A stretch of DNA of 64,000 bases from Marinihelvus sp963695135 (GTDB lineage: Bacteria; Pseudomonadota; Gammaproteobacteria; Xanthomonadales; SZUA-36). The DNA is taken from contig CAVOGA010000003.1 of the NCBI GenBank assembly GCA_963695135.1, positions 496,001 through 560,000 on the forward strand. Direction: 5' to 3'. The notes below the pieces were generated by a model. The model saw only the letters and a program-made list of their open reading frames with translations. It searched no databases and was not told the origin of the DNA. The translations under genes were made by a program, and so were the position numbers. Shown here piece after piece: positions 53,301 to 61,325 of the stretch (within the stretch, counting starts at the first letter, position 1; each line of letters begins with the position of its first letter).

Positions 53301-55864
53301 CGCAGGTAACGGTAGGTCTGGACGATATCGCGCGCGTCGCTGAGGCGCCCAAACGCATGCCACTGGGCCACGGTCTCGCGGATTTCGTCGATGACCTCCG
53401 GGTTACGCAGGGTCGAGGTATCACCCAGCGGCTCTTCCAGCAGGATCGCGCGCAGCGTGCGCCGCATGTACTTGCCCGAACGCGTCTCGGGAAAGGCGGA
53501 AACCACCAGGAAGTCCGACGGCACCGCGGTGACGCCTTTTTCGCTGCGCACCAGGCCTTTAAAGCGGTCCAGGTCTTCATCCTTGAGACGCGAGCCGGGG
53601 GCCGCGATCACAAAGGCGACCGGGGTTTCACCCTTCTCGTCGTGGGGCGCACCCACCACCACGGCGTTGCCCAGCGGCGAATCCGGGCGCAGAACCTTAT
53701 CGCGCAGGATGGCGCCCTCGATTTCCTCCGTGCCGATACGGTGGCCGGAGACGTTGATCACGTCGTCCGAGCGGCCGTGCAGGGTGTAGGAGCCGTCATC
53801 GTGGTAACGCGCATAGTCGCCCTGCGTGTACGCCAGCCCGTCATTCCAGCGGTCAAAGTAGACCTCGCGAAAGCGGTCCAGGTCGCCGCGCCATTCATCG
53901 CTGCCGAGGCGTTCTGCATCGCCCCAGATGGTCCGCGCCAGGTAGGGATAAGGCCGGGTAATCACCAGTTCGCCTTTCTCACCGGCCTCCGCGCGGCGCC
54001 AGCGCGTCACGCGCCCCCCGGCGTCGGTCTCCTCGGTAATACGGACCTCCGCATCGATCCACGGCAAGGGCCAGGTCTTGGCGTCCGCCGCCAGCGGCTT
54101 GATGTCGCCCCAGGGACAGGAGAACACCATCCCGCCATGCTCCGTGGCCCAGTAGGAGTTGATGTAGTGATCGCAGACCCGCTCCATGGCGAACTGCTGC
54201 ACCGCCGGCGACACCGGCTCGGCGCAGAACGTCGCCGCCCTCAGGGAGGACATGTCATAGGCGGACATGTCATCGGTGCTGGCCGGGTCGGTCATGACCG
54301 CCTTCAGGAAGGTGGAGCCGGCCTTGAACAGGGTGACGCCATGGCGTTCGATGGTGGAGGAGAAGCGACCGGCATGCGGGAACAGCGGCGAGCCCTCGGC
54401 CACCACCGAGGTCATACCCAGCGCCAGGGGTGCGCCGATCAGGTAGGACTGCCCGGTGATCCAGCCGGGATCCGCCACCACGTACAGGCGGTCGTCCGGC
54501 GTGGCGCCAAAAACCGTGCGCATGGTGTGGGAAATCCCCGCCAGCCAGCCGCCGTGGGTATGCACCACGCCCTTGGGCTTGCCGGTCGAGCCGGAGGTAT
54601 AGATGATGAACAACGGCCAGTCCGAAGGCACCGGGACAGCCGGGTAGCTGGCAGCCAGGGCGCGCCAGAGGTCCTGGTCATCCAGGGCGAGCAATTCCTC
54701 GCGGTTGTGCACCGCAAAGCCCGCCTCCCGGGCGCGCTCCAGCACGGCCGCCGTGGCCGTCTCCAACAGCTCGTGGGACCAGCGGTCCCGCGGTTGCTCG
54801 ACGATCTCCTGGCCCGTGTAGCGCACCACCAGCACGCGCTCGACCGTATGCCCGACCTCCGCCAGCCGGCGCGCCACGGTGGTGCGGATGTTCGCGGTGT
54901 CCGCCGGCGGCAGGTCGGTTTCCTCGCCCAGCACACGCCCCAGTTCACGCATGAGATCGCTGCGCTCGATGGTGATCTCACCGGCCAGGGCGTCACGTGC
55001 AGCGGCGACCAGGCGCTCTCCGAGTTCGCCAAGCTGCAGCTCGTCGAGTACCTCGCCGAGGGCCTTGAGCGCCGAGGTCAGGGGAATGAAGTTGTCCAGC
55101 GCCGGGTCGGTATAAGCCTCCTTGAACGGGACGACCTCGGCGTTGCGATAGCCACCGTCGGCCGTGACCACGACGCGCGTACCGGCGTCATAGATGCGGT
55201 CCGACAGGGTCTTGGCGGAAAAGCCGCCAAACACCGGGGTGTAAATAATGCCAAGGCGCTTGGCCGCCTCGGTGTAGAACAGCTGTTCGGGAATGTTTGG
55301 CAGGTTGAACGCCACCCGGTCGCCCCGCTCGAGCCCGAGCGCGGTCAGCACCCCGGCGCGCAGCACCGTCTCCAGCAGCAGCTCGCGATAGCTGATGTTG
55401 CGCTCCACCACGGGCCCGCCCCGCCCCTCGTTGCGCGAGGGATCCCAGCGGTCGCCTTCGAAACGGAAGGCCTCATGCGCGCCGCGTCCGGCCAGCACGT
55501 GGCGATCGACCTCGTTGAAGCAGGCGTTCGTATGGGCGCCGCTGTACCAGCGGTAAAAAGGCGCCGCGGAGTCATCAAAGGCCTTATCCCAGGGCCGCCA
55601 GTCTGCAGGCCGGATCCCGGGCGCCGTGGCGTCACCGCTCTGCGCATCGAATCCGCTCCAGCTGCCGTCCCGGCTGCTGCGCCTGAGCCAGGCGCCCTGT
55701 TCATCGTCAAACCAGTGCAACTCTGCGGCAGCGATATCCCCGTGAAAGGCACCGGGATCGGTGCGGGCATGCTCCCGGGCAACCTGCTCCTGGTCAGTGC
55801 TGCGCAACTGACCCCAGCCCTGCGGATTTGCCTGGTTTTCCTGGTGACCAGAGCTCGATGACAT
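50396..55864 (-). CDS. pcs: Trifunctional propionyl-CoA synthase
   Basis: 1822 residues from ATG 55864 (GGAGA seven bases upstream), the reported length of Chloroflexus Pcs; the longer frame to 55954 is not needed. Three domains: acyl-CoA synthetase (IIYTSGSTGKPKGVVHTHGG, EHGGMVFSCPWGD, and the acyl-site lysine in ETRSGKYMRRTL), enoyl-CoA hydratase (GALGGGNELVLAC-like PALGGGNELVLAC, FGQPEINLNLLPGYGGTQR, both catalytic Glu kept), and enoyl-CoA reductase (ASEVNFNDIWAITGIPVS, and a Rossmann region EGASTGTGLECLRAAR). It converts 3-hydroxypropionate, CoA, ATP and NADPH to propionyl-CoA. First gene of the pcs-mcr operon. Confidence 0.95.
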   Translation of the reverse strand: MSSSSGHQENQANPQGWGQLRSTDQEQVAREHARTDPGAFHGDIAAAELHWFDDEQGAWLRRSSRDGSWSGFDAQSGDATAPGIRPADWRPWDKAFDDSAAPFYRWYSGAHTNACFNEVDRHVLAGRGAHEAFRFEGDRWDPSRNEGRGGPVVERNISYRELLLETVLRAGVLTALGLERGDRVAFNLPNIPEQLFYTEAAKRLGIIYTPVFGGFSAKTLSDRIYDAGTRVVVTADGGYRNAEVVPFKEAYTDPALDNFIPLTSALKALGEVLDELQLGELGERLVAAARDALAGEITIERSDLMRELGRVLGEETDLPPADTANIRTTVARRLAEVGHTVERVLVVRYTGQEIVEQPRDRWSHELLETATAAVLERAREAGFAVHNREELLALDDQDLWRALAASYPAVPVPSDWPLFIIYTSGSTGKPKGVVHTHGGWLAGISHTMRTVFGATPDDRLYVVADPGWITGQSYLIGAPLALGMTSVVAEGSPLFPHAGRFSSTIERHGVTLFKAGSTFLKAVMTDPASTDDMSAYDMSSLRAATFCAEPVSPAVQQFAMERVCDHYINSYWATEHGGMVFSCPWGDIKPLAADAKTWPLPWIDAEVRITEETDAGGRVTRWRRAEAGEKGELVITRPYPYLARTIWGDAERLGSDEWRGDLDRFREVYFDRWNDGLAYTQGDYARYHDDGSYTLHGRSDDVINVSGHRIGTEEIEGAILRDKVLRPDSPLGNAVVVGAPHDEKGETPVAFVIAAPGSRLKDEDLDRFKGLVRSEKGVTAVPSDFLVVSAFPETRSGKYMRRTLRAILLEEPLGDTSTLRNPEVIDEIRETVAQWHAFGRLSDARDIVQTYRYLRLENHPLGDGRTVALLTIDNPPVNSLNERSLDELHTVLQHIEHRADTAAVIITGARSAFVAGADVKELLEVGEAGDLDSAQTPPNAAHAAFSTLENINKPVIAAVNGPALGGGNELVLACGYVVADLHARFGQPEINLNLLPGYGGTQRLPRRLYSRRAEEGLVDAARLVIGGRALDAEEAQDLGLVDEVVGHDAQGPVAVAMDRVRSWLNGEGPLVEAMAERRALLDARETPLPWSDALLEHPRLVATVAQARASGREKPVARILEALELGAREGQAAGLKHEARLFAEAVCDPECGPPGITAFLERRSAPLPLKYTEVPPWADEAIRSRLEAEGQLLPLEAPFYPGVTPIPAYQYGMGVAKDPQTAKPAHGDPAEAERLLVLPTPRPGPNDALVFMLASEVNFNDIWAITGIPVSPFDARDADLQVTGSGGVALIAQLGEELVREGRLAVGQLVTIYSGQSELLSPDQGLDPMAADFHIQGYEINDGSHGQFLVVQGPQLQPKLPGLTIEQAAASGLTQGTIHRALFRTLEIQPGKRLFVEGASTGTGLECLRAARRSGLGVVGMVSSEERAERVRAHGGQPVNRKDERWADIFTPVPDDEAQWANWERAGEAYLAEVAARAGGPIDYVVSHAGERAFSRSFQLLGDGGVLTFFGATSGYRFSFMGKPGSATAETMFSRARLRAGQALLVIYGPGADDGIVDEVAVEAIEAGCARGARVAVLTDTVPQREFVTSLGFGAQLTGVVSVEEIARRLGSDFDPPGPMINLPNPFTESAAFKEAVRAFSDRTLKPIGSAIGPLLRNTLDRRGLPDVVFERRGRDGLALATSLVKPNVGRVVYAEELAGRRFSFYAPQVWMRQRRILMPSAEIRGTHLNTAREYAEVLERIAAGMIDVVEPVPVPLTELPGAHQAMWDNVHAGATYVAVHGLPREGLKTRDELYRAWAIREAEAQGIELRRVDTGSAGTLR

Positions 55865-55887
55865 AGACACATCTCCTGCATTGATAA

Positions 55888-55903
55888 GGCTCATTTTTGA
55901 GCC
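55888..55903. promoter_or_regulatory. Perfect inverted repeat upstream of pcs
   Basis: GGCTCA-TTTT-TGAGCC is a 6-4-6 inverted repeat that ends 24 bases before the pcs ATG, in the 214-base divergent gap to the esterase gene. It could be an operator or a 5'-leader hairpin. I see no convincing -35/-10 pair for either gene. Confidence 0.4.
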
Positions 55904-56078
55904 CGGGTAACCCAACGGCGCTCCAGCTTGCCAGAACACACGGCGCTGCGCCATTCATCGCAACCGCGGGCTGTCTGTCGCGCCCATGAACGCCACTTGG
56001 CAGGGCGCCCCCGGGAATTCCGGGGCCGGCTTTCGCAGTGGCGTTGCAGGGCGCGGGATGGGTACTATCGAAACCCTC

Positions 56079-57695
56079 ATGCGCACCACCACGTCAATTC
56101 GCCTGCTCGCCATGCTCGGGCTGTCCCTGGCCCTGGGCGGTTGTGGCGAACCGCCGGCGGACAGCGCTGCGCCGCAGGCCGGTCCGGGCAAGCCGGTCCT
56201 GCACACCGCCAGCCCGGGCGTCAGTTACGAGGGCGGTCTCAGCGCCGATGGCGCGATAGGCCATTTTCTCGGTATTCCTTTTGCCCGGGCGCCCGTTAAC
56301 GAGCTGCGCTGGCGGGCGCCACAGCCGCTGTCGGTGGCGCCGGGACGCTACGCCGCCACCCGGTTTGCAGCGGCCTGCATGCAGGGCCGGCACATGATCC
56401 GGTGGTATCGCGGCGTGGTGGAAAGTTTCGGCGGCGATCCGGACAGCTTCCCAAGCCCTGAGTTTGACGAGGACTGCCTGTACCTGAACATCTGGCGGCC
56501 GGAGGGGGCCGGCGAGCCGTTGCCGGTAGTGGTTTATTTTCACGGCGGAAGCAACCGCGGCGGCTGGGCCTACGAGCCCAACTATATCGGCGAGGCCCTC
56601 GCACGCCAGGGTCTGATCGTGGTAACCATTCCCTATCGCCTGGGTGTGTTCGGTTTTCTTGCCCATCCCGCGCTGGCGGAACGTAACTTTGGCCTGCTCG
56701 ACGCAATCGCGGGCTTGCAATGGCTGGCCGACAACATTGCCAGCGCCGGCGGGGATCCGCAGCGCGTCACCATCATGGGCGAGTCCGCCGGCGCCGGGCT
56801 GGTGCAGTACCTGCTGGTCGCGCCCGGTGCACAGGGCTTGTTTCAGCGGGCGATCAGCCAGAGCTACGGGCACGGGGTGACCAGCGCCGGCGACCCGTCG
56901 CCGCAGCTGGCAGCGGGCCTTGCACTGACCGGGGCGCTGCAGCTGCCGGCAGACGGGGCCGGGATCAACACCCTGCGCCAGCTGCCTGCAGAAACGATCC
57001 TGGCTGCCGCGGAGACGGCCTATGGAGACCTCTATTTTGAAGCGGTCATCGACGAGGCCACCCTGCCGTTCAGCCTGGCCACGCAGATTGCCGGGGAGCA
57101 GCTCGCGCCCGTTCCCTTGCTTGCCGGAAGCAACCTTAACGAGTGGCGCATGTACCTGGCGGACGGGGAACGTCCCGAACAATGGCTGGATCGGCACCTC
57201 GGCCGGGACGGCGACGAGCTGGACATCCGCAATGCCGTAATGGCGGAGCTGGCGCCTGAAGGGGACGCCCTTGCGCAGCTCGACCGCCTGACCAGCGCCG
57301 CCGATTTCGACTGTCCAACGCTGCAACTGGCCGCGGCGATCCGCCGCAGCGGCGCCGGGGCCTGGGTGTACCACTTTACCCGGCAACGGCCGGGCGAACT
57401 CGCCGCCAGCATGGGCGCTTACCACGGTGCAGAGCTGCCCTACGTGTTCGACACCCATGATGACTGGCTGCCCACCGACCCGGCAGACCGGGAACTGGGG
57501 GACATCATGATGCGTTACTGGGCCAACTTTGCCCGCAGCGGCGACCCCAACGGTCCGGGGCTCCCCCGGTGGCAGGCTTTCGACCGGGAGGGACCAACCG
57601 TCCAGAGACTGGACCGGAACATCGGGTCAGAGGTCCACCGCAGCCTGGCGCTGTGCGAGCTTCTGGAGACCGCCGCGACAGAACAGCAGCGCTAG
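56079..57695 (+). CDS. Type B carboxylesterase-family lipoprotein
   Basis: 538 residues from ATG 56079 (an in-frame ATG at 56058 is the alternative). Lipoprotein signal RTTTSIRLLAMLGLSLALGG with Cys next. The carboxylesterase fold is clear: IGHFLGIPFARAPVNELRWR, SEDCLYLNI-like DEDCLYLNIW, the oxyanion loop VVVYFHGGSNRGGW, GESAGAG with the nucleophile Ser near residue 235, GSNLNEWRMY with the acid residue, and GAYHGAELPYVF with the catalytic His. Secreted esterase for unknown esters. It converges with the frameshifted amine oxidase; their stops overlap by four bases. Confidence 0.9.
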   Translation: MRTTTSIRLLAMLGLSLALGGCGEPPADSAAPQAGPGKPVLHTASPGVSYEGGLSADGAIGHFLGIPFARAPVNELRWRAPQPLSVAPGRYAATRFAAACMQGRHMIRWYRGVVESFGGDPDSFPSPEFDEDCLYLNIWRPEGAGEPLPVVVYFHGGSNRGGWAYEPNYIGEALARQGLIVVTIPYRLGVFGFLAHPALAERNFGLLDAIAGLQWLADNIASAGGDPQRVTIMGESAGAGLVQYLLVAPGAQGLFQRAISQSYGHGVTSAGDPSPQLAAGLALTGALQLPADGAGINTLRQLPAETILAAAETAYGDLYFEAVIDEATLPFSLATQIAGEQLAPVPLLAGSNLNEWRMYLADGERPEQWLDRHLGRDGDELDIRNAVMAELAPEGDALAQLDRLTSAADFDCPTLQLAAAIRRSGAGAWVYHFTRQRPGELAASMGAYHGAELPYVFDTHDDWLPTDPADRELGDIMMRYWANFARSGDPNGPGLPRWQAFDREGPTVQRLDRNIGSEVHRSLALCELLETAATEQQR

Positions 57696-58354
57696 CCGCC
57701 CGGCCCCTGCATTTCCAGGGCGACCCGCTCGCCGATGGCCAGTGCGCCTTCGATCAGGCCGGGGCTCAGCTCGGAGACCTCGGACACCGCGAACCGGAGA
57801 CGCCCGTCAAGCCGGGGCTGCCTAAGAATGCCGGGGCCGACCAACGGGTGACCGCCGGGCAGCGCCAGATCCAGGTCCGTGGCAATGCGGGTGTTCACGG
57901 CCCAGTCCTGGATCACCAGCTCACGGGGGTGCGCCGCGGCTGCGCCGAAGCATTCGACCAACTGCGCCACAATTGCCTGCCGGAGGCCCTCCGGATCGCT
58001 GCGCCGCTGCTCCGGCGACCAGCCGATGAAACCGAATACCGCCGCCGGCCGGTCATCGGGGCCGGAATGATCATGGGCTTCAACCAGGGGGCCGCTGCGG
58101 CTGGCAATCCGGCCTGACAGTCCCGCATCGCGCCAGAAGGGCCGCTCATAAAGCGCAACCGCCTTGGCCTGCGTGGCCATCCAGGTGGGGGTGCCGCGCA
58201 TGGCATCAGCCAGCATGTCCGGCAGCCAGGGAAGCTGCAGGGTCCGCAGGGCGACACGCAGCGGCACGGCGATAATCACCCTGGAGGCTTTGATGACCTG
58301 GCCGGACCCAAGCTCAACCCGCAATGTCCCCGGCATCGTCCGCAGACACGCCAC
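57692..58354 (-). pseudogene. Flavin amine oxidase, C-terminal fragment downstream of a frameshift
   Basis: In frame from about 58330, this continues the protein of the next entry: TLRVELGSGQVIKASRVIIA, VPLRVALRTLQLPWLP, AVALYERPFWRDAGLSGRIA, VFGFIGWSPEQRR and a C-terminal flavin contact GLIEGALAIGERVALEM. The last motif is the usual end of monoamine oxidase-like proteins. The ATG at 58354 is probably not a real start. Confidence 0.8.
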
Positions 58355-58754
58355 TGACCGGGGCTGATGTCGTGATGCGGCCGGCGCCGACCCGCCGGGC
58401 CAGTGCCTCGACCAGGGCGGCAGGCCCGCCGACGATCCGGACCATGCCGTCCTGCCCGGGCAGGGGCTGGTGCATCGGCGCCGGGCTGTAACCCGTGATC
58501 ACCGCGTTGCCGTTGTTGAACTGTTCGAAGGTCTCCAGGCCGAGCATGTCGAGCCATCGCGCGACCACCGGCTGGTACTTCGGCCACACCCAGGTCGGGC
58601 CGAGGTCGGCGATAGCACGCCGGCTTAGCGGATCACGCAGGGCCATGATGCGCCCGCCAATGGCGCTGCAGGCTTCGAGGACCTGGACGTCGACGCCCGC
58701 CCCGCGCAGGGTTGCCGCGGCGGTCAGCCCGGCAAGGCCGGCGCCGATGATCAC
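58314..58754 (-). pseudogene. Flavin amine oxidase, N-terminal fragment upstream of a frameshift
   Basis: From GTG 58754: IIGAGLAGLTAAATLRGAGV and EACSAIGGRIMALRDPLS are the FAD-binding region. At SADDAG the frame stops being family-like because the G run (CCCC at 58330-58333 in the plus strand) has one extra base; removing it joins SADDAG to TLRVELGSGQ in the next entry. The true start is probably ATG 58786 (MTVRRSNS), from which another missing base near 58766 is needed to reach DTVIIGAG. The joined protein of about 360 residues is short for an amine oxidase. Confidence 0.75.
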
Positions 58755-58838
58755 GGTATCCAGGAGTTACTCCGCCGCACAGTCATAGCCTGGAGTCAGC
58801 CCCGTCCCGCGAACCGCCGGTCGCCGGGGGCCTGCCGG

Positions 58839-59594
58839 TTACTCAATGCCGCCCAGGGTCACGCTGATGGCCTGGCCGCTGACGCCGCTTGACTCCTCCG
58901 CGGCCAGGAACGCGACCAGCTCCGCCACCTCCTGCTGCGTGGGTACCCGTCCCGGCGGGTACATGGCCGCGCGTTCTTCCCAGACCTCGTCGACAGACAT
59001 GCCGCGTTGTTCAGCCTCCGCCTCGGCCGAGCGCTCGGCCATGGCCGTCCTGACCCAGCCGGGCAGCACGGCGTTGGAAGTGATCCCGAAAGGACCGCCG
59101 TCCAGGGCCACGGAGCGCATAAGGCCCAGCAGGCCATGCTTGGAGCTGGTGTAGGCGCTACCGGCGTACTCGGCGATCTCGCCGGCGGTCGAACTGGTGT
59201 AAACCACCCGGCCGTAGCCCCGGTCTTTCATGGCGCCTACCACCAGGCGCGACAGGTAGAAGGGCCCATCCAGATTGATGCGCAGCGTTTCGTGCCAGAG
59301 TGCCGGGTCCTGCTCCCAGATCACCCGCTCGTGCGCGGAGCCGATCCCGTGATTGCAGGCAAGAATTTCAATGGGCCCCAGGCGTTCCGTGGTCTCCCTG
59401 AACGCCTGCGCACATCCCTCCGGACCGCCAAGGTCGGCGACCACGTAGTCCAGGCCGGTCGCGGCCAGTTCCTCCTCGGTCCGGGACACGCACATCACGC
59501 GGGCGCCCCTCGATGCCAGCAGCCGCGCCACCGTGAGACCGATACCCCGTCCCGCCCCGGTGACCAGTGCAACCCGGTTTTCAACTCCTGCCAT
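58839..59594 (-). CDS. Short-chain dehydrogenase/reductase
   Basis: 251 residues, classical SDR: VTGAGRGIG at 11-19, CNHGIGS in place of NNAG, and the active-site YTSSK near residues 147-151. The C-terminal QAISVTLGGIE resembles FabG-like reductases. Substrate unknown. Its ATG lies 14 bases inside the monooxygenase gene, so the monooxygenase and the SDR are made together; an alcohol/ketone pair for the monooxygenase is possible. Confidence 0.9.
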   Translation of the reverse strand: MAGVENRVALVTGAGRGIGLTVARLLASRGARVMCVSRTEEELAATGLDYVVADLGGPEGCAQAFRETTERLGPIEILACNHGIGSAHERVIWEQDPALWHETLRINLDGPFYLSRLVVGAMKDRGYGRVVYTSSTAGEIAEYAGSAYTSSKHGLLGLMRSVALDGGPFGITSNAVLPGWVRTAMAERSAEAEAEQRGMSVDEVWEERAAMYPPGRVPTQQEVAELVAFLAAEESSGVSGQAISVTLGGIE

Positions 59595-61209
59595 GACTCT
59601 CCGTCCCCCAGTTCTGCAATGGGCTCGATTCCGGCCCGGCCAAGGCTGCGGATTCTACCGCGCGCCGCTCATCCGACCCTAGCAGCTCGTAGTCCCGAAG
59701 GCGAAACCAGCGGCGGGAAAAGATGAAATGCACCACCGATTCAGGTGACAGGCTGGTGACATCGCCGGTCATGTTTTTGCGGTAGAACGCCGGCACATCG
59801 CTGCTTTGCCACACGGTCAGTTGCAACTGTTCCCGCACCCTGTCGACATACGCCCGCTGCACGTCGTTTTTTACATCGACTGCCTTGATGTCCTTGTTGC
59901 GTTTAACGGCCAGGATGGCCTTGACCGTGTAGCTCACCATGGTCTGCATGTAGCTGATCTGTGAGCTGTGGCCGGTGCCCGTGTTGGGGCCGTTGACCTT
60001 GAAGTAGTTGGGATAGCCGGAGACGGTAATGCCCTTGTAGGAGGCAATCTCCGTCTCCCATTCCGCGTTCAGATTGCGCCCGCCCCTGCCAAAAACCTGG
60101 AAGGTAAGCGCCTTCTGCATATCCGTGTAGGCATAAAAACCCGTTGCGTAGACGATCATGTCCACGGGGATATCCTTGCCCTGCCGCGTGCGGATGCCGG
60201 TCGGCGTGATTTTTTCTATCCCGTCAATCTCCACGTCCACGTTTGCCCGGGCCAGGGCCGGCAGATAGGCATTGGACGGTATCACCCGGCGGCAACCCAA
60301 CTCGTAGTCGGGCATCATGTGTTCGCGCAGGCGCTCGTCATCAATGAATTTTTCGAGGTTTCTTTTGAGGCTGCGCCGGTAAACGCTCTTGATGGATTTG
60401 CTGATGGCCGCCGTGAACGGATAGCGGCGAAAGGCCACGAAGCGCACCTCGTGGTAGGCAAAGATGGTGAAGCGCTTGAGGTGCCGGATCCCCGGCAGAT
60501 TCGTGACAAAGCGCTCCAGCGGGCCGTAGTTGCGATCCGACCGCGGAATGACCCACTGGGCCCGGCCCATGAACAGCGTCAGCCGGTCAACCTTGCCGGC
60601 AATGGCCGGCACAACCTGCGCCGCGGAGCAGCCGGAACCAATGACTGCGACGCGCTTGCCCTCATAGGGCACGCGGTGGTCCCACCGGGCCGTGTGAAAG
60701 GCGGGCCCCTGGAAGGTCTCCGCCCCTTCGATATAAGGGGTCCTGGGGTTTGCGAGTACGCCGCTGGTATCAATCACAAAGCGGGCAATATAACGCTCGC
60801 CGGATGCGACCTCGACGTGCCACAGACAGCGTTGTTCATCAAAGGTCAGCCGGGTAACCGATTGCCCGGTTTTCGCTGACGCGCGTAAATTGAACTTGTC
60901 GATGATGTGGTTGGTGTAATCAAGCAGCTCGCCCTGGGGCGCATAACGCTTCTTGAAGGGATAGGGAACAAAAGACAGGGAGTACAGGCCGGTCGGCACA
61001 TCCACCTCGGCGCCCGGATAGGAATTGTCCCGCCAGGTGCCGCCGAGCTCGGTACTCCGCTCGAGTATGAGGAAGTCCTCGGCCTTGTGCTGTTGCAGGC
61101 GGATCGCCGCCAACAGGCCGGAAAACCCCGAACCAATGATGATGGTCTCAAAAAAGGGCGGATCGGCCTCTGCAGCCTGGCTTGAGATGCGCTCAGGCAT
61201 TGATGTCAT
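59581..61209 (-). CDS. Baeyer-Villiger-type flavin monooxygenase
   Basis: 542 residues from ATG 61209 (AGGCG upstream; GTG 61212 directly precedes it). FAD-binding IIIGSGFSGLLAAIRL near residues 25-40, GGTWRDNSYPGAEVDVP with the flavin contact, the BVMO fingerprint FQGPAFHTARWDH, and the NADPH-binding VIGSGCSAAQVVPAIA. Such enzymes insert oxygen into ketones or aldehydes or oxidise N and S. Coupled to the SDR at 58839. The substrate is open. Confidence 0.92.
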   Translation of the reverse strand: MTSMPERISSQAAEADPPFFETIIIGSGFSGLLAAIRLQQHKAEDFLILERSTELGGTWRDNSYPGAEVDVPTGLYSLSFVPYPFKKRYAPQGELLDYTNHIIDKFNLRASAKTGQSVTRLTFDEQRCLWHVEVASGERYIARFVIDTSGVLANPRTPYIEGAETFQGPAFHTARWDHRVPYEGKRVAVIGSGCSAAQVVPAIAGKVDRLTLFMGRAQWVIPRSDRNYGPLERFVTNLPGIRHLKRFTIFAYHEVRFVAFRRYPFTAAISKSIKSVYRRSLKRNLEKFIDDERLREHMMPDYELGCRRVIPSNAYLPALARANVDVEIDGIEKITPTGIRTRQGKDIPVDMIVYATGFYAYTDMQKALTFQVFGRGGRNLNAEWETEIASYKGITVSGYPNYFKVNGPNTGTGHSSQISYMQTMVSYTVKAILAVKRNKDIKAVDVKNDVQRAYVDRVREQLQLTVWQSSDVPAFYRKNMTGDVTSLSPESVVHFIFSRRWFRLRDYELLGSDERRAVESAALAGPESSPLQNWGTESHGRS

Positions 61210-61325
61210 CACGATCGCCTGCGGCGAAAACGTTCGAAAATAAGCGCAAGGTCTTTCTCACTTTGGCCGCAATGATGTGCATGAGAATACGTGCGGCGGC
61301 GTAAAAGACCGTTAAGTAATTGTGC

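Noticed and set aside
50522..55861. A 1779-residue open frame on the plus strand opposite pcs
   Set aside because: It mirrors the high-GC codon bias of pcs, has no recognisable domain, low-complexity His/Arg/Gly-rich composition, and pcs has a full set of catalytic motifs.
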